In this document: piece by piece, positions 30,051-41,323 of the stretch
Numbering within the stretch: position 1 is the stretch's first letter
Layout: every line of letters starts with the position of its first letter
DNA from: Pseudomonadota bacterium
GTDB lineage: Bacteria; Pseudomonadota; Gammaproteobacteria; Enterobacterales; Enterobacteriaceae
Reading direction: 5' to 3'
NCBI GenBank assembly: GCA_018261615.1
Contig: JAGTSE010000007.1
Span: forward strand, 55,906-119,905
DNA: 64,000 bases
Made by a program: the position numbers and the translations under genes
The notes under the pieces: model-generated
What the model was told of the DNA's origin: nothing
Databases searched by the model: none
The model's input: the letters and a program-made list of their open reading frames with translations, nothing else

Positions 30051-30120
30051 CTAAATGTAACAAACACACACGATACTGCACAAAAATGTCGCAGCCTATA
30101 AAAAACACAACATACACAAC
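30051..30120 (+). promoter_or_regulatory. C/A-rich leader of gltI, candidate GcvB sRNA target
   Basis: The stretch up to 44 bases before the gltI ATG contains repeated ACA units (for example AAACACACACG-like runs and AACACAACATACACAAC at 30104-30120). GcvB represses gltI through a C/A-rich leader in Salmonella. The base composition is seen directly; the pairing is inferred. Confidence 0.6.
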
Positions 30121-30163
30121 GGGTATCAATGCGTCTCTGGCGCTGACGAAAAGGAGTCTGGAT

Positions 30164-31087
30164 ATGCAATTACGTAAACTGGCCGCCGCGATGCTGGTAA
30201 TGGGAATGTCCGCCGGTCTGGTTCATGCTGAAGATGCAAAACCTGCCGATGCGGCTGCTCAGCAGCAAACGACGCTGGATAAAATTGCCAAAAACGGCGT
30301 TATCGTCGTGGGTCACCGTGAATCTTCCGTGCCGTTCTCCTATTACGACAACGAACAGAAAGTGGTCGGTTACTCACAGGATTACTCCAACGCTATCGTT
30401 GAAGCGGTGAAGAAAAAACTGAATAAGCCGGATCTGGCCGTTAAGCTGATCCCCATCACTTCGCAGAACCGTATTCCGCTACTGCAAAACGGCACTTTCG
30501 ATTTTGAGTGCGGTTCCACCACCAACAACCTTGAGCGCCAGCAGCAAGCGGCTTTCTCCGACACCATTTTTGTGGTCGGTACGCGTCTGCTGACCAAAAA
30601 AGGTGGCCCGATCAAAGATTTCGCTGACCTGAAAGGCAAAGCGGTCGTCGTGACATCGGGTACCACGTCCGAAATTCTGCTCAACAAATTGAATGATGAG
30701 AAGAAAATGGACATGCGCATCATCAGCGCGAAAGACCACGGCGACTCTTTCCGTACGCTGGAAAGCGGCCGTGCAGTGGCCTTTATGATGGATGATGCTC
30801 TGCTGGCGGGTGAACGGGCGAAAGCGAAGAAACCAGACAACTGGGAGATCGTCGGTACGCCGCAGTCCCACGAAGCGTACGGCTGTATGCTGCGTAAAAA
30901 CGATCCAGAGTTTAAAAAGCTGATGGATGACACCATTGCTCAGTTGCAAACCTCCGGCGCGGCAGAGAAGTCCTACGACAAATGGTTTAAAAACCCGATT
31001 CCGCCAAAAAACATGAACATGAACTTTACGTTGTCTGAAGACATGAAAGCGCTGTTCAAAGCACCGAATGACAAAGCTCTTAACTAA
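30164..31087 (+). CDS. gltI: Glutamate/aspartate periplasmic binding protein
   Basis: A family 3 solute-binding protein delivering glutamate and aspartate to GltJK. It has 307 residues. A signal peptide (residues 1-22, ending GLVHAED) and the class signature around NRIPLLQNGTFDFECGST support the call. The ATG at 30164 is preceded by AAAGGAG; the open frame back to 29915 has no signal peptide and is rejected. It is the first gene of the gltIJKL operon. Confidence 0.96.
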   Translation: MQLRKLAAAMLVMGMSAGLVHAEDAKPADAAAQQQTTLDKIAKNGVIVVGHRESSVPFSYYDNEQKVVGYSQDYSNAIVEAVKKKLNKPDLAVKLIPITSQNRIPLLQNGTFDFECGSTTNNLERQQQAAFSDTIFVVGTRLLTKKGGPIKDFADLKGKAVVVTSGTTSEILLNKLNDEKKMDMRIISAKDHGDSFRTLESGRAVAFMMDDALLAGERAKAKKPDNWEIVGTPQSHEAYGCMLRKNDPEFKKLMDDTIAQLQTSGAAEKSYDKWFKNPIPPKNMNMNFTLSEDMKALFKAPNDKALN

Positions 31088-31232
31088 TTAGAACCATTAG
31101 GGGCGGGTTTACCTGCCCTCTCGATTGTCGAAGTAGCACGGACAGACTATACGTTGAATGGTCGTTCCCCACTCAACGCGAAAACTCGCTCTTCATACAA
31201 TCTTCGAGGGTAGCGCTGCTACCCTCTTTTTT
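31070..31232 (+). ncRNA. sroC: SroC-type sRNA from the gltI-gltJ junction
   Basis: The 158-bp gltI-gltJ gap ends in a strong terminator-like hairpin, GAGGGTAGC (31206-31214) with GCTACCCTC (31218-31226) and six T residues, only 13 bp before gltJ. In E. coli and Salmonella this position gives rise to SroC, a processed RNA that sponges GcvB. The 5' end is set by the known length of about 163 nt and is approximate. Confidence 0.65.
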
Positions 31233-31245
31233 CTGGAGTAGATTT

Positions 31246-31986
31246 ATGTCCATAGACTGGAACTGGGGAATATTCCTGCAACAAGCCCCGTTCGGCAACA
31301 CCACCTACCTTGGCTGGCTATGGAGTGGTTTTCAGGTCACTATCGCACTTTCCATCGCGGCCTGGATTATCGCTTTTCTTGTCGGTTCACTGTTTGGCAT
31401 CCTGCGAACTGTCCCTAACCGTTTCCTGTCCGGCATTGGCACCGTCTATGTCGAACTGTTCCGTAACGTTCCGCTGATCGTGCAGTTCTTTGCATGGTAT
31501 CTGGTGGTACCGGAACTGCTACCGGAAAATATCGGCATGTGGTTCAAACAGGAGCTCGATCCAAACATCCAATTTTTCGTCTCTTCAATGGTTTGTCTGG
31601 GGCTGTTCACCGCCGCTCGCGTATGCGAACAGGTACGGGCGGCGATCCAATCGCTGCCGCGCGGTCAAAAAAACGCCGGGCTGGCAATGGGGCTGACGCT
31701 GTCACAAACCTACCGTTATGTGTTGCTGCCGAATGCGTATCGCGTGATTGTGCCGCCAATGACGTCCGAAATGATGAACCTGGTGAAAAACTCCGCTATC
31801 GCCTCCACCATTGGTCTGGTTGATATGGCGGCACAGGCAGGGAAACTACTGGATTACTCCGCGCACGCGTGGGAATCCTTTACTGCAATCACCGTAGCCT
31901 ATGTCCTGATTAACGCAGTCATTATGCTGGTGATGACGCTGGTAGAACGTAAAACTCGCCTGCCGGGCAATATGGGAGGCAAATAA
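31246..31986 (+). CDS. gltJ: Glutamate/aspartate ABC permease GltJ
   Basis: An inner-membrane permease of 246 residues with about five transmembrane segments. The EAA-type loop that contacts the ATPase is visible around [15 protein letters not shown] near residue 140. It follows the SroC terminator hairpin, and a GGAGTAG ribosome site overlaps the end of that hairpin's T run, so gltJKL expression depends on read-through. gltK starts 2 bp after its stop codon. Confidence 0.96.
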   Translation: MSIDWNWGIFLQQAPFGNTTYLGWLWSGFQVTIALSIAAWIIAFLVGSLFGILRTVPNRFLSGIGTVYVELFRNVPLIVQFFAWYLVVPELLPENIGMWFKQELDPNIQFFVSSMVCLGLFTAARVCEQVRAAIQSLPRGQKNAGLAMGLTLSQTYRYVLLPNAYRVIVPPMTSEMMNLVKNSAIASTIGLVDMAAQAGKLLDYSAHAWESFTAITVAYVLINAVIMLVMTLVERKTRLPGNMGGK

Positions 31987-31988
31987 AC

Positions 31989-32663
31989 ATGTACGATTTT
32001 GACTGGAGTTCAATTGTTCCTTCTCTGCCCTATCTGCTCAATGGTTTGGCCATCACGCTGAAAATCACCGTGACTGCCATCGTGGTAGGGATTGTCTGGG
32101 GTACCATGCTGGCAGTAATGCGTTTGTCGACATTTGCGCCGCTGCGCTGGTTCGCCAAAAGCTACGTGAACGTCTTCCGCTCCATTCCGCTGGTGATGGT
32201 GTTGCTGTGGTTCTATCTGATTGTGCCGGGTTTTCTGCAAAACGTTCTGGGCCTGTCGCCGCAAACCGATATCCGTTTGATTTCGGCAATGGTGGCGTTC
32301 TCAATGTTCGAAGCGGCTTACTATTCGGAAATTATCCGCGCCGGTATCCAGAGTATCGCGCGCGGGCAATCCAGCGCCGCGCTGGCGTTGGGTATGACGC
32401 ACTGGCAGTCGATGCAGTTAATCATCCTGCCGCAGGCGTTTCGCGCCATGGTTCCGCTGCTGTTAACGCAAGGGATCGTGTTGTTCCAGGACACCTCTTT
32501 GGTGTATGTCCTGAGCCTCGCGGACTTCTTTCGTATGGCATCCACCATTGGCGAGCGTGATGGTACCCAGGTCGAAATGATCCTGTTTGCCGGCGCCGTG
32601 TATTTTGTTATCAGTCTCAGTGCTTCGCTGTTGGTCAGCTGGCTGAAGAAAAGGACCGTCTAA
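31989..32663 (+). CDS. gltK: Glutamate/aspartate ABC permease GltK
   Basis: The second membrane subunit, 224 residues with about five membrane helices and the EAA loop around [15 protein letters not shown] near residue 125. Its stop codon overlaps the gltL start by one base, which indicates translational coupling with the ATPase. Confidence 0.96.
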   Translation: MYDFDWSSIVPSLPYLLNGLAITLKITVTAIVVGIVWGTMLAVMRLSTFAPLRWFAKSYVNVFRSIPLVMVLLWFYLIVPGFLQNVLGLSPQTDIRLISAMVAFSMFEAAYYSEIIRAGIQSIARGQSSAALALGMTHWQSMQLIILPQAFRAMVPLLLTQGIVLFQDTSLVYVLSLADFFRMASTIGERDGTQVEMILFAGAVYFVISLSASLLVSWLKKRTV

Positions 32664-33388
32664 TGATTTCCCTGAAAAATGTTTCTAAATGGTATGGTCA
32701 CTTTCAGGTGTTGACCGACTGCTCCACCGAAGTGAAAAAAGGCGAAGTGGTGGTAGTGTGCGGCCCGTCTGGTTCCGGTAAATCCACACTGATTAAAACC
32801 GTTAACGGCCTGGAGCCGGTGCAGAAAGGTGAAATCATCGTCAACGGCACCCAGGTGAACGACAAGAAAACCGATCTGGCAAAACTACGCTCGCATGTCG
32901 GCATGGTATTCCAGCATTTTGAACTCTTCCCGCATCTGTCGATTATCGACAACCTGACGCTGGCGCAGGTCAAAGTGCTGAAGCGTGATAAAGCCGCCGC
33001 GCGGGAAAAAGGCTTAAAATTGCTTGAGCGTGTTGGGCTGTCGGCACACGCTAACAAATTCCCGGCGCAGCTCTCCGGCGGTCAGCAGCAGCGTGTGGCA
33101 ATCGCCCGCGCTCTGTGTATGGATCCGGTGGCGATGCTGTTTGATGAACCGACATCAGCGCTCGATCCGGAGATGATCAACGAAGTGCTTGACGTGATGG
33201 TCGAACTGGCAAACGAAGGGATGACGATGATGGTGGTGACCCACGAAATGGGCTTTGCCCGCAAAGTGGCAAACCGCGTGATCTTTATGGATGAAGGGAA
33301 AATCGTTGAGGATTCAGAGAAAGACGCTTTCTTCAATAATCCAAAATCCGAACGGGCAAAAGATTTCCTCGCCAAAATCCTGCACTAA
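32663..33388 (+). CDS. gltL: Glutamate/aspartate ABC ATPase GltL
   Basis: An ATP-binding subunit of 241 residues. The Walker A motif GPSGSGKST is at about residues 34-42, the Q loop at [10 protein letters not shown], the signature LSGGQQQR near 135 and the Walker B motif [10 protein letters not shown] near 155; the switch histidine is in VTHEMG. It is the last gene of the operon, before a terminator shared with ybeL. Confidence 0.97.
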   Translation: MISLKNVSKWYGHFQVLTDCSTEVKKGEVVVVCGPSGSGKSTLIKTVNGLEPVQKGEIIVNGTQVNDKKTDLAKLRSHVGMVFQHFELFPHLSIIDNLTLAQVKVLKRDKAAAREKGLKLLERVGLSAHANKFPAQLSGGQQQRVAIARALCMDPVAMLFDEPTSALDPEMINEVLDVMVELANEGMTMMVVTHEMGFARKVANRVIFMDEGKIVEDSEKDAFFNNPKSERAKDFLAKILH

Positions 33389-33395
33389 CAAATTA

Positions 33396-33425
33396 ACGCC
33401 TGCCAGTACCGGCAGGCGTTTTTGC
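33396..33425. terminator. Intrinsic terminator between gltL and ybeL
   Basis: ACGCCTGCC (33396-33404) pairs with GGCAGGCGT (33411-33419) around AGTACC, followed by a run of T residues on the plus strand. It overlaps the end of the convergent ybeL region. Confidence 0.85.
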
Positions 33426-33426
33426 C

Positions 33427-33909
33427 TTAAGGTTCAAAGGGGCGTCTCTGGAACTGATCGTGTCCGCATTTCGGGCACAGCGGCAACACATCCGGGGTAT
33501 ATACCGCCAGGTGGAAGTGACACTTCTCGCATACCAGATTCCCCAACCCTACCACTTCACCACTGTGGTAGACACCATGATGATTGAGATCCTGGAATAC
33601 TTCGCGCCATTCAAGCTGCGTTTTATCGGTGATATCCGCCAGTTCCTGCCAGATACTCTCTTTAATTACCCGCATAAAGACGCTGTCCGTCACTTCTTCC
33701 TGACTTTCCTTATAGCTGCGGGCAAACTCTTCGAGATCGCGGCGGATAGCCCGCATCAGTTCGTCGATCTCGGTGCGAGTCAACTCACCGGTCTGTGAGA
33801 CGCGCTGGCGCGCCTGATCAACCAATGCATCAATATCACGCTCTCCATTGCGCAAACGTTCGGTTAACGTCGCTACCAGTTCACGGTAAAAATGAGCAAC
33901 CTTGTTCAT
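33427..33909 (-). CDS. ybeL: YbeL zinc-ribbon protein
   Basis: A 160-residue cytoplasmic protein of unknown role. The N-terminal two thirds are predicted helical (long charged helices around ATLTERLRNGERDIDAL), and a C-terminal zinc ribbon uses CEKC and CPKC pairs (about residues 126-150). It is convergent with gltL. In E. coli K-12 rihA, hscC and several small genes lie between gltL and leuS; here only ybeL remains. Confidence 0.93.
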   Translation of the reverse strand: MNKVAHFYRELVATLTERLRNGERDIDALVDQARQRVSQTGELTRTEIDELMRAIRRDLEEFARSYKESQEEVTDSVFMRVIKESIWQELADITDKTQLEWREVFQDLNHHGVYHSGEVVGLGNLVCEKCHFHLAVYTPDVLPLCPKCGHDQFQRRPFEP

Positions 33910-34145
33910 CGTTTCGCCTCCCGGCTCAGTAACTCTCTCTAATAATAGACGTTATTTACCGTGCGTAGTGCTAACTGCGCCGCACTGTTGGCAAAAAGTC
34001 AACGGCAAAAGCGCCGGGCTATTTCATTCCCGGCTCGCGGAAAGGCTGTTTTGAGGCTGACGTTTGGGCTATGCTATGCCGATCTGAAAAACCACGTAAC
34101 AACGCTACATTTGTAGCTGTAGCAAAAACAGGACTACTGGCTGCC

Positions 34146-36728
34146 ATGCAAGAGCAATACCGCCCGGAAGAGATAGAATCCAAAGTACAGCGTCACTGGG
34201 AAGAGAAACGCACATTCGAAGTCACTGAAGACGAGAGCAAAGAAAAATACTATTGCCTGTCGATGCTTCCCTATCCTTCTGGCCGACTGCACATGGGCCA
34301 CGTCCGTAACTACACCATCGGCGATGTGGTTTCTCGCTACCAGCGCATGCTGGGTAAAAACGTATTGCAGCCCATTGGCTGGGATGCGTTCGGTCTGCCT
34401 GCGGAAGGTGCGGCAGTGAAAAACAACACTGCGCCGGCGCCGTGGACTTACGACAACATCGCCTATATGAAGAACCAGCTCAAAATGCTGGGCTTCGGCT
34501 ACGACTGGAACCGCGAGCTGGCGACCTGCACCCCGGAATACTACCGCTGGGAACAGAAGTTCTTCACCGAACTGTACAAAAAAGGTCTCGTTTACAAGAA
34601 AACCTCGGCAGTGAACTGGTGCCCGAACGACCAGACAGTGCTGGCGAACGAACAGGTTATCGACGGCTGCTGCTGGCGCTGCGATACCAAAGTTGAGCGT
34701 AAAGAGATCCCACAATGGTTTATTAAAATCACCGCCTACGCTGACGAACTGCTGAACGACCTGGATAATCTGGATCACTGGCCAGATACCGTAAAAACCA
34801 TGCAGCGCAACTGGATTGGCCGTTCCGAAGGCGTGGAAATCACCTTTGACGTTCAGGGCAGCGACCAGAAGCTGACAGTCTATACGACCCGTCCGGATAC
34901 CTTTATGGGCGCGACCTATCTGGCCGTTGCCGCGGGTCACCCACTGGCGCAAAAAGCCATCGCCAGTAACGCAGAGCTGGCCGCTTTCATCGACGAATGC
35001 CGCAATACTAAAGTGGCGGAAGCCGATATGGCGACGATGGAGAAAAAAGGCGTTGATACCGGCTTTAAAGCGGTTCATCCGCTGACCGGCGAAGCGATTC
35101 CGGTCTGGGCGGCAAACTTCGTACTGATGGAGTACGGCACTGGCGCGGTCATGGCCGTTCCGGGTCACGATCAGCGCGACTACGAATTTGCCACCAAATA
35201 CAGCCTGCCGATCAAGGCAGTTATCCTGGCGGCGGACGGTTCAGAGCCGGATCTGTCAGAGCAGGCGTTGACTGAAAAAGGCACGCTGTTCAACTCTGGT
35301 GAGTTCAGCGGTCTGAGCTTTGAAGAAGGCTTCAACGCGATTGCCGACAAGCTGGCAGCGAAAGGCGTGGGCGAACGTAAAGTGAACTTCCGTCTGCGCG
35401 ACTGGGGCGTTTCCCGTCAGCGTTACTGGGGTGCGCCGATCCCGATGGTCACCCTCGAAGACGGTACAGTGATTCCGACGCCGGAAGATCAACTGCCGGT
35501 GATTCTGCCGGAAGATGTGGTCATGGACGGCATCACCAGCCCGATCAAAGCCGACCCGGAATGGGCGAAAACGACCGTTAACGGTCAGCCAGCGCTGCGT
35601 GAAACCGATACCTTCGACACCTTTATGGAGTCTTCCTGGTACTACGCGCGTTACACCTGCCCACAGTACAGCGAAGGCATGCTCGACCCGAACGCGGCGA
35701 ACTACTGGCTGCCGGTCGATATTTACATTGGCGGTATCGAACACGCCATCATGCACCTGCTCTACTTCCGCTTCTTCCATAAACTGATGCGCGATGCGGG
35801 CATGGTGAACTCTGATGAACCGGCTAAACAGTTGCTGTGTCAGGGTATGGTGTTGGCGGATGCATTCTATTACGTTGGCGTAAACGGCGAGCGTAACTGG
35901 GTCTCCCCGAAAGACGCGATCGTTGAGCGCGACGACAAAGGCCGTATCGTGAAAGCGAAAGATCCTGCAGGCCATGAGCTGATTTACACCGGCATGAGCA
36001 AAATGTCCAAGTCGAAAAATAACGGTATCGACCCGCAGGAAATGGTTGAACGTTACGGCGCGGATACCGTTCGTCTGTTCATGATGTTCGCCTCTCCGGC
36101 TGACATGACACTGGAGTGGCAGGAATCCGGCGTGGAAGGGGCGAACCGGTTCCTGAAACGCGTATGGAAACTGGTTTACGAGCACACCAGCAAAGGCGCG
36201 GTTGCCGCTCTGGATCTGGCCGCGCTGAGCGACGAGCAGCAGGCTCTACGCCGCGATGTTCATAAAACCATTGCTAAAGTTTCCGATGATATCGGCCGTC
36301 GTCAGACCTTCAATACCGCAATCGCAGCGATTATGGAGTTGATGAACAAACTGGCGAAAGCACCACAGGAAAACGAACAGGATCGCGCGCTGCTGCAGGA
36401 AGCCCTGCTGGCCGTGGTTCGTATGCTGAACCCGTTCACACCGCACGCCAGCTTTACGCTGTGGCAGGAGTTGGGCGGCGAAGGCGATATCGATAATGCA
36501 CCGTGGCCGGTAGCAGACGAAAAAGCAATGGTGGAAGACACCACGCTGGTTGTCGTCCAGGTAAACGGCAAAGTGCGTGGTAAAATTACCGTTGCCGTGG
36601 ACTCCACCGAAGAACAGGTGCGTGAACGCGCTGGCCAGGAACACCTGGTGGCGAAGTATCTTGATGGCGTTACCGTGCGTAAAGTGATTTACGTACCGGG
36701 TAAACTGCTCAATCTGGTCGTTGGCTAA
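34146..36728 (+). CDS. leuS: Leucyl-tRNA synthetase
   Basis: A class Ia synthetase with editing activity. It has 860 residues from the ATG at 34146, identical in length to E. coli LeuS; the open frame to 34071 precedes the conserved [11 protein letters not shown] start. The HIGH-type motif is HMGH in [11 protein letters not shown] (about 49), the CP1 editing domain lies at about 225-415 with TTRPDT visible, and the KMSKS motif is near residue 620. It is co-oriented with lptE, holA and nadD. Confidence 0.98.
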   Translation: MQEQYRPEEIESKVQRHWEEKRTFEVTEDESKEKYYCLSMLPYPSGRLHMGHVRNYTIGDVVSRYQRMLGKNVLQPIGWDAFGLPAEGAAVKNNTAPAPWTYDNIAYMKNQLKMLGFGYDWNRELATCTPEYYRWEQKFFTELYKKGLVYKKTSAVNWCPNDQTVLANEQVIDGCCWRCDTKVERKEIPQWFIKITAYADELLNDLDNLDHWPDTVKTMQRNWIGRSEGVEITFDVQGSDQKLTVYTTRPDTFMGATYLAVAAGHPLAQKAIASNAELAAFIDECRNTKVAEADMATMEKKGVDTGFKAVHPLTGEAIPVWAANFVLMEYGTGAVMAVPGHDQRDYEFATKYSLPIKAVILAADGSEPDLSEQALTEKGTLFNSGEFSGLSFEEGFNAIADKLAAKGVGERKVNFRLRDWGVSRQRYWGAPIPMVTLEDGTVIPTPEDQLPVILPEDVVMDGITSPIKADPEWAKTTVNGQPALRETDTFDTFMESSWYYARYTCPQYSEGMLDPNAANYWLPVDIYIGGIEHAIMHLLYFRFFHKLMRDAGMVNSDEPAKQLLCQGMVLADAFYYVGVNGERNWVSPKDAIVERDDKGRIVKAKDPAGHELIYTGMSKMSKSKNNGIDPQEMVERYGADTVRLFMMFASPADMTLEWQESGVEGANRFLKRVWKLVYEHTSKGAVAALDLAALSDEQQALRRDVHKTIAKVSDDIGRRQTFNTAIAAIMELMNKLAKAPQENEQDRALLQEALLAVVRMLNPFTPHASFTLWQELGGEGDIDNAPWPVADEKAMVEDTTLVVVQVNGKVRGKITVAVDSTEEQVRERAGQEHLVAKYLDGVTVRKVIYVPGKLLNLVVG

Positions 36729-36742
36729 GCGCGGGAGGAAGC

Positions 36743-37306
36743 GTGCGATATCTGGCAACATTGTTATTGTCACTGGCGGTGCTGGTCACCGCCGGATGTG
36801 GCTGGCATCTGCGTAATACCACGCAGGTGCCGGGCGAAATGAAAACGATGATTTTCGATTCCGGCGATCCCAATGGCCCGCTGAGCCGTGCCATTCGTAA
36901 CCAGTTGCGCCTGAACGGTGTCAAACTGCTGGAGAAAAGCACGCTGCGTCAGGATGTGCCTTCGCTGCGCCTGGGAGCGGTGACGTTTGCACGTGATACG
37001 GCGTCGATCTTCCAGGATGGCCGTACCGCAGAGTATCAAATGGTACTGACCGCAAACGCCAGCGTGCTGATTCCGGGGCATGATATCTACCCGATCAGCA
37101 CAAACGTGTTCCGTTCATTCTTTGATAACCCACAAACAGCGCTGGCAAAGGCCGCCGAGCAGGACATGATTATTCAGGAAATGTACGACAAAGCGGCAGA
37201 GCAGTTGATTCGTAAACTGCCGAGCGTCTACACGGCTGATGCTGCTGCAACGCATCACACCAAAACACCAGCCTCTCCCTCTGTTTCCGCAACACCGGGT
37301 AGCTAA
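36743..37306 (+). CDS. lptE: LPS-assembly lipoprotein LptE
   Basis: An outer-membrane lipoprotein that plugs the LptD barrel during lipopolysaccharide insertion. It has 187 residues and starts at GTG 36743 with GGAGGAAG upstream. The signal peptide ends in a lipobox with the acylated cysteine at about residue 19 (VTAGCGW). The C-terminal tail after about residue 165 is Thr/Ser/Pro rich and variable. It lies 14 bp after leuS and overlaps holA by one base. Confidence 0.95.
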   Translation: MRYLATLLLSLAVLVTAGCGWHLRNTTQVPGEMKTMIFDSGDPNGPLSRAIRNQLRLNGVKLLEKSTLRQDVPSLRLGAVTFARDTASIFQDGRTAEYQMVLTANASVLIPGHDIYPISTNVFRSFFDNPQTALAKAAEQDMIIQEMYDKAAEQLIRKLPSVYTADAAATHHTKTPASPSVSATPGS

Positions 37307-38337
37307 TGCTCAGGTTGTATCCGGAACAACTCCGCGCGCAGCTCAATGAAGGGCTGCGCGCGGCGTATCTGCTGCTCGGTAACGATCCACTACTGTTGCA
37401 AGAGAGCCAGGACGCCGTGCGCCAGGTTGCCGCTACGCAAGGCTTTAGCGAGCATCACACGTTTACACTGGATGCGAGTACCGACTGGGACGCTATTTTT
37501 TCCATCTGCCAGGCGCTCAGCCTGTTCGCCAGCCGTCAAACCTTACTTTTGTTGCTGCCGGAGAATGGCCCAAACGCTGCCATTAATGAACAACTGGTAA
37601 AGTTGGTTTCGTTGCTGCATGAGGATCTGCTCCTGATCGTGCGCGGCAACAAGTTGACAAAAGCACAGGAAAATGCAGCATGGCTGACGCAGTTGAATAA
37701 CCACGCCGTGCAGATTAGCTGCCAGACGCCAGAGCAGGTGAATCTCCCCCGCTGGGTCGCCTCGCGGGCGAAGCAAAACAAACTGGAGCTGGATGACGCT
37801 GCAAATCAGCTACTTTGCTATTGCTATGAAGGCAATCTGCTGGCTCTGGCGCAAGCGCTTGAACGGCTGTCGCTGCTGTGGCCGGATGGCAAATTAACGC
37901 TGCCGCGCGTGGAGCAGGCGGTGAACGACGCGGCGCACTTTACCCCGTTTCACTGGGTTGATGCGCTGCTCGCAGGCAAGAGTAAACGTGCGTTGCATAT
38001 TCTGAACCAGTTACGGCTGGAAGCATGTGAGCCGGTGATCCTGCTGCGCACGATGCAGCGCGAATTGCTGCTGCTGGTCACGCTCAAGCGTCACGCTGCA
38101 CATACGCCGCTGCGTACGCTGTTTGATAAACATCGGGTCTGGCAAAATCGCCGTGGCATGATGGGCGATGCGTTAAACCGCCTGAGCGCCGATCAGCTAC
38201 GCCAGGCGGTGCATCAGCTCAGCCGCATTGAGCTGATTGTGAAGCAGGACTTTGGTCAGTCGGTATGGGCCGAGCTGGAAGGGCTTTCTCTGCTACTCTG
38301 TCATAAGGCATTAGCAGACGTTTTTATTGATGGTTGA
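37306..38337 (+). CDS. holA: DNA polymerase III delta subunit
   Basis: The clamp-loader subunit that opens the beta clamp. It has 343 residues, the standard length. The N-terminal AAA-like region begins [10 protein letters not shown], and the conserved [12 protein letters not shown] segment near residue 24 is the family hallmark. Its ATG overlaps the lptE stop by one base, and nadD starts directly after its own stop. Confidence 0.96.
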   Translation: MLRLYPEQLRAQLNEGLRAAYLLLGNDPLLLQESQDAVRQVAATQGFSEHHTFTLDASTDWDAIFSICQALSLFASRQTLLLLLPENGPNAAINEQLVKLVSLLHEDLLLIVRGNKLTKAQENAAWLTQLNNHAVQISCQTPEQVNLPRWVASRAKQNKLELDDAANQLLCYCYEGNLLALAQALERLSLLWPDGKLTLPRVEQAVNDAAHFTPFHWVDALLAGKSKRALHILNQLRLEACEPVILLRTMQRELLLLVTLKRHAAHTPLRTLFDKHRVWQNRRGMMGDALNRLSADQLRQAVHQLSRIELIVKQDFGQSVWAELEGLSLLLCHKALADVFIDG

Positions 38338-38338
38338 T

Positions 38339-39001
38339 ATGACTCAGTTGCAGGCACTGTTTGGTGGTACGTTCGATCCTGTCCATTATGGGCATCTGAA
38401 GCCGGTTGAAGCACTGGCGAATCGGATTGGGCTGTCACGGGTGATTATTATGCCCAATAACGTGCCGCCGCACCGTCCGCAACCGGAAGCCACCAGCCAG
38501 CAACGCAAAACTATGCTCGAACTGGCCATCGCCGACAAACCGCTATTTACCCTCGATGAGCGGGAACTGCACCGCGACACGCCTTCTTATAGCGCACTAA
38601 CGCTGCAAGAGTGGCGAGAGGAACAAGGGCCAGAGTGCCCGCTGGCGTTTATCATCGGTCAGGATTCACTGCTTACCTTCCCGAGCTGGCACCACTACGA
38701 AACCATCCTGGATAACTGCCATTTAATTGTTTGCCGCCGTCCCGGCTACCCGCTGGAGATGGCGCAGGAAGAACATCAGCAATGGCTTGATGACCATCTC
38801 ACCCAGCATGTCGAAGCATTACACACACAGCCAGCGGGAAAAATCTATCTGGCTGAAACGCCGTGGTTCAATATCTCCGCAACGATTATCCGTGAGCGGC
38901 TCGAGCACGGCGAAAACTGTGATGATCTGCTGCCTGCCGCCGTGCTGGAATATATCAACGCACAGGGGTTGTACCGCTCAGCGCCCGTCGCATCGCCATA
39001 A
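38339..39001 (+). CDS. nadD: Nicotinate-mononucleotide adenylyltransferase
   Basis: Forms nicotinate adenine dinucleotide in NAD synthesis. It has 220 residues. The nucleotidyl-transferase motif [13 protein letters not shown] sits at about residues 8-20, and the [10 protein letters not shown] motif near residue 185 is also present. Starts at 38327 (TTG), 38330 and 38339 are in frame; 38339 is chosen as it matches the conserved start. The 3' end overlaps the convergent cobD by 47 bp. Confidence 0.94.
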   Translation: MTQLQALFGGTFDPVHYGHLKPVEALANRIGLSRVIIMPNNVPPHRPQPEATSQQRKTMLELAIADKPLFTLDERELHRDTPSYSALTLQEWREEQGPECPLAFIIGQDSLLTFPSWHHYETILDNCHLIVCRRPGYPLEMAQEEHQQWLDDHLTQHVEALHTQPAGKIYLAETPWFNISATIIRERLEHGENCDDLLPAAVLEYINAQGLYRSAPVASP

Positions 39002-40043
39002 TCAGCCGATCATTTTCCTCTTTGCTGCGCACAGCAATACGGTAATAGCGATCATCCAGCCCCGGATAGTTCGCACAACGACGAATTAAAATATGCTGTT
39101 CCAGCAGCGCACGCTGTAATTCCACCCCAGGCGCATCACAGCGCAGAAACAGGTAATTCGCCATGCCAGGCCAGACAGTAAGTGCCGGAAGATCGTTCAG
39201 TGCAGTGAACAAACGCGGACGCTCACACGCCAGCCACTGCCAGCTCGCCTGCTGATAAGCATGGTCATGCAGGATCACCTCCCCCGCCAGCGCAGCAAAC
39301 GCATTGATTGACCACGGCATCTGCGCAGCGCGCATCTGCGTCACTTTCTGTTCATTGCTACCCAACAGATAGCCAAGCCGCAAACCGGGGATGGCATAAA
39401 ACTTGGTCAGCGAGCGTAGCACCCACAGATGCGGATTGCCCGCCAGATGCCGGATAAAACCGCAGCGTTGCGGGATAAAATCCATAAATGCTTCATCGAG
39501 AATAAGCTCAATGCCCAGCAACTTGCAGCGCGCCGAAATGGCCTGTAGCAGCGCGTCATCCGGCAGTAGTCCGGTCGGATTATTTGGTGTGCAGAGAAAC
39601 AGGCAGTCCAGATCCGGCGTCAGCGCCCCCAGAAAGCGTTCAGTCAGTTGCCAGCCCTCGTCTTCGCGCAACGGAAAATCGACGATGTCACAACCTACCA
39701 GCCGCAGCGCACGGCGATACTCTGCAAACCCCGGTGTGATAAGCATCGCCCGACGCGGCATCAGTGTATTGACCAGTGCGAAAATCACTTCTGTCTCACC
39801 ATTTCCGGCCAGCAACCATGACGCTGGAACCTGATGATGTTCCGCCAGCACTTGATGCAGGCGCTGATACTCCACGTCCGGATAGCGCTCGGCCAGCGCC
39901 ATGTTCTCCAGCAATGCATGCCGCAAAGAGTCTGGCATACCGGCCGGATTGATATTGGCGCTGAAATCCAGTAACTGCTCCGGGGAAATGCCCAGCAGTG
40001 CGGCCGCCTCGCGTGTATTGCCGCCGTGCGCGCTATGAAACAT
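38955..40043 (-). CDS. cobD: L-threonine-O-3-phosphate decarboxylase CobD
   Basis: A PLP enzyme making (R)-1-amino-2-propanol phosphate, the linker of the cobalamin lower-ligand loop. It has 362 residues and begins with the HGGNTREAA motif typical of CobD. The PLP-binding lysine is in [15 protein letters not shown] near residue 215, and [10 protein letters not shown] near 155 belongs to the class I aminotransferase fold. It is divergent from cobC, as in Salmonella. No other cob gene is in the window. Confidence 0.9.
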   Translation of the reverse strand: MFHSAHGGNTREAAALLGISPEQLLDFSANINPAGMPDSLRHALLENMALAERYPDVEYQRLHQVLAEHHQVPASWLLAGNGETEVIFALVNTLMPRRAMLITPGFAEYRRALRLVGCDIVDFPLREDEGWQLTERFLGALTPDLDCLFLCTPNNPTGLLPDDALLQAISARCKLLGIELILDEAFMDFIPQRCGFIRHLAGNPHLWVLRSLTKFYAIPGLRLGYLLGSNEQKVTQMRAAQMPWSINAFAALAGEVILHDHAYQQASWQWLACERPRLFTALNDLPALTVWPGMANYLFLRCDAPGVELQRALLEQHILIRRCANYPGLDDRYYRIAVRSKEENDRLIMAMRRALSGTTPVR

Positions 40044-40144
40044 CGCTCTCTCCGCTTGATTAAAGCCGATATCTTAAACGAAAAAGGGATGAGGATTGAG
40101 GGGGCGTGGTAAACTTCGCGCAGTAATCCAGACGGGAGATAATA

Positions 40145-40756
40145 ATGCGACTCTGGTTGATACGTCACGGTGAGACTGAAGCAAACGCAGCCGGGCTTTA
40201 CAGCGGCCACGCCCCCACTCCGCTGACGCCAAAGGGTCTGGCGCAGGCGCAAACCCTGGGGGAACTGCTCAGCGAGGTCCCCTTTGATCATGTGCTGTGC
40301 AGCGCACTGGAGCGGGCGCAACAGACGGCGGAACGCGTTCTTGAGCGGCGGGAAATCACCATTGAAACCACGCCGTTACTGAATGAAATGTTCTTCGGTG
40401 ACTGGGAAATGCGCCATCACCGCGATTTGGCGCGCGAAGATCCGCAGAACTATACCGCCTGGTGCAATGACTGGCAGAATGCCATCCCGACCAATGGCGA
40501 AGGCTTTCAGGCATTTGCCGCGCGTATTGAGCAAGTTATCGCACATCTGGCCGATATTAAGCACCAGCAGAATATCCTGCTGGTCAGCCATCAGGGCGTG
40601 TTGAGCCTGTTAATCACCCGCCTGTTAAAGATGCCTGCCGCTTCGCTGTGGCATTTTCGTGTCGATCAAGGATGCTGGAGTATGATCGATATGCATGACA
40701 ATTTCGCTACGCTGCGCGTGCTTAATAGTCGCGCCGTCTGGCGGGCCGACGAGTAA
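40145..40756 (+). CDS. cobC: Alpha-ribazole phosphatase CobC
   Basis: A histidine phosphatase that dephosphorylates alpha-ribazole-5-phosphate (or adenosylcobalamin phosphate) in cobalamin assembly. It has 203 residues. The RHGE motif (IRHGETEAN, residues 6-14), the second arginine around SALERAQQTAE and the catalytic histidine in VSHQGVLSLL near 153 are present. It is divergent from cobD, with about 100 bp between the starts. Confidence 0.93.
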   Translation: MRLWLIRHGETEANAAGLYSGHAPTPLTPKGLAQAQTLGELLSEVPFDHVLCSALERAQQTAERVLERREITIETTPLLNEMFFGDWEMRHHRDLAREDPQNYTAWCNDWQNAIPTNGEGFQAFAARIEQVIAHLADIKHQQNILLVSHQGVLSLLITRLLKMPAASLWHFRVDQGCWSMIDMHDNFATLRVLNSRAVWRADE

Positions 40757-40936
40757 TGGCGTGTTTTTTAATCATCCCATTCAACGTGGTGATTCGATCA
40801 TTGACACACCATGCAAGGCTGCTATCCTCCGCGCGCAGAAATTGTTTTACAAAAATGGCGATGCAATCACACCTTCATGATGGGATGATAGCCCGCTTTT
40901 GAAATTGCCGGGTCAGACATTTGTCCCGACAATTGA

Positions 40937-41320
<384 letters not shown>

Positions 41321-41323
41321 TGC

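Noticed and set aside
29915..30163. N-terminal extension of gltI from an ATG at 29915
   Set aside because: It would bury the signal peptide behind 83 non-conserved residues; the ATG at 30164 has a good ribosome site.
34134..35168. A 344-codon minus-strand frame inside leuS
   Set aside because: leuS is intact and full length on the plus strand; the reverse frame has no start context or motif.
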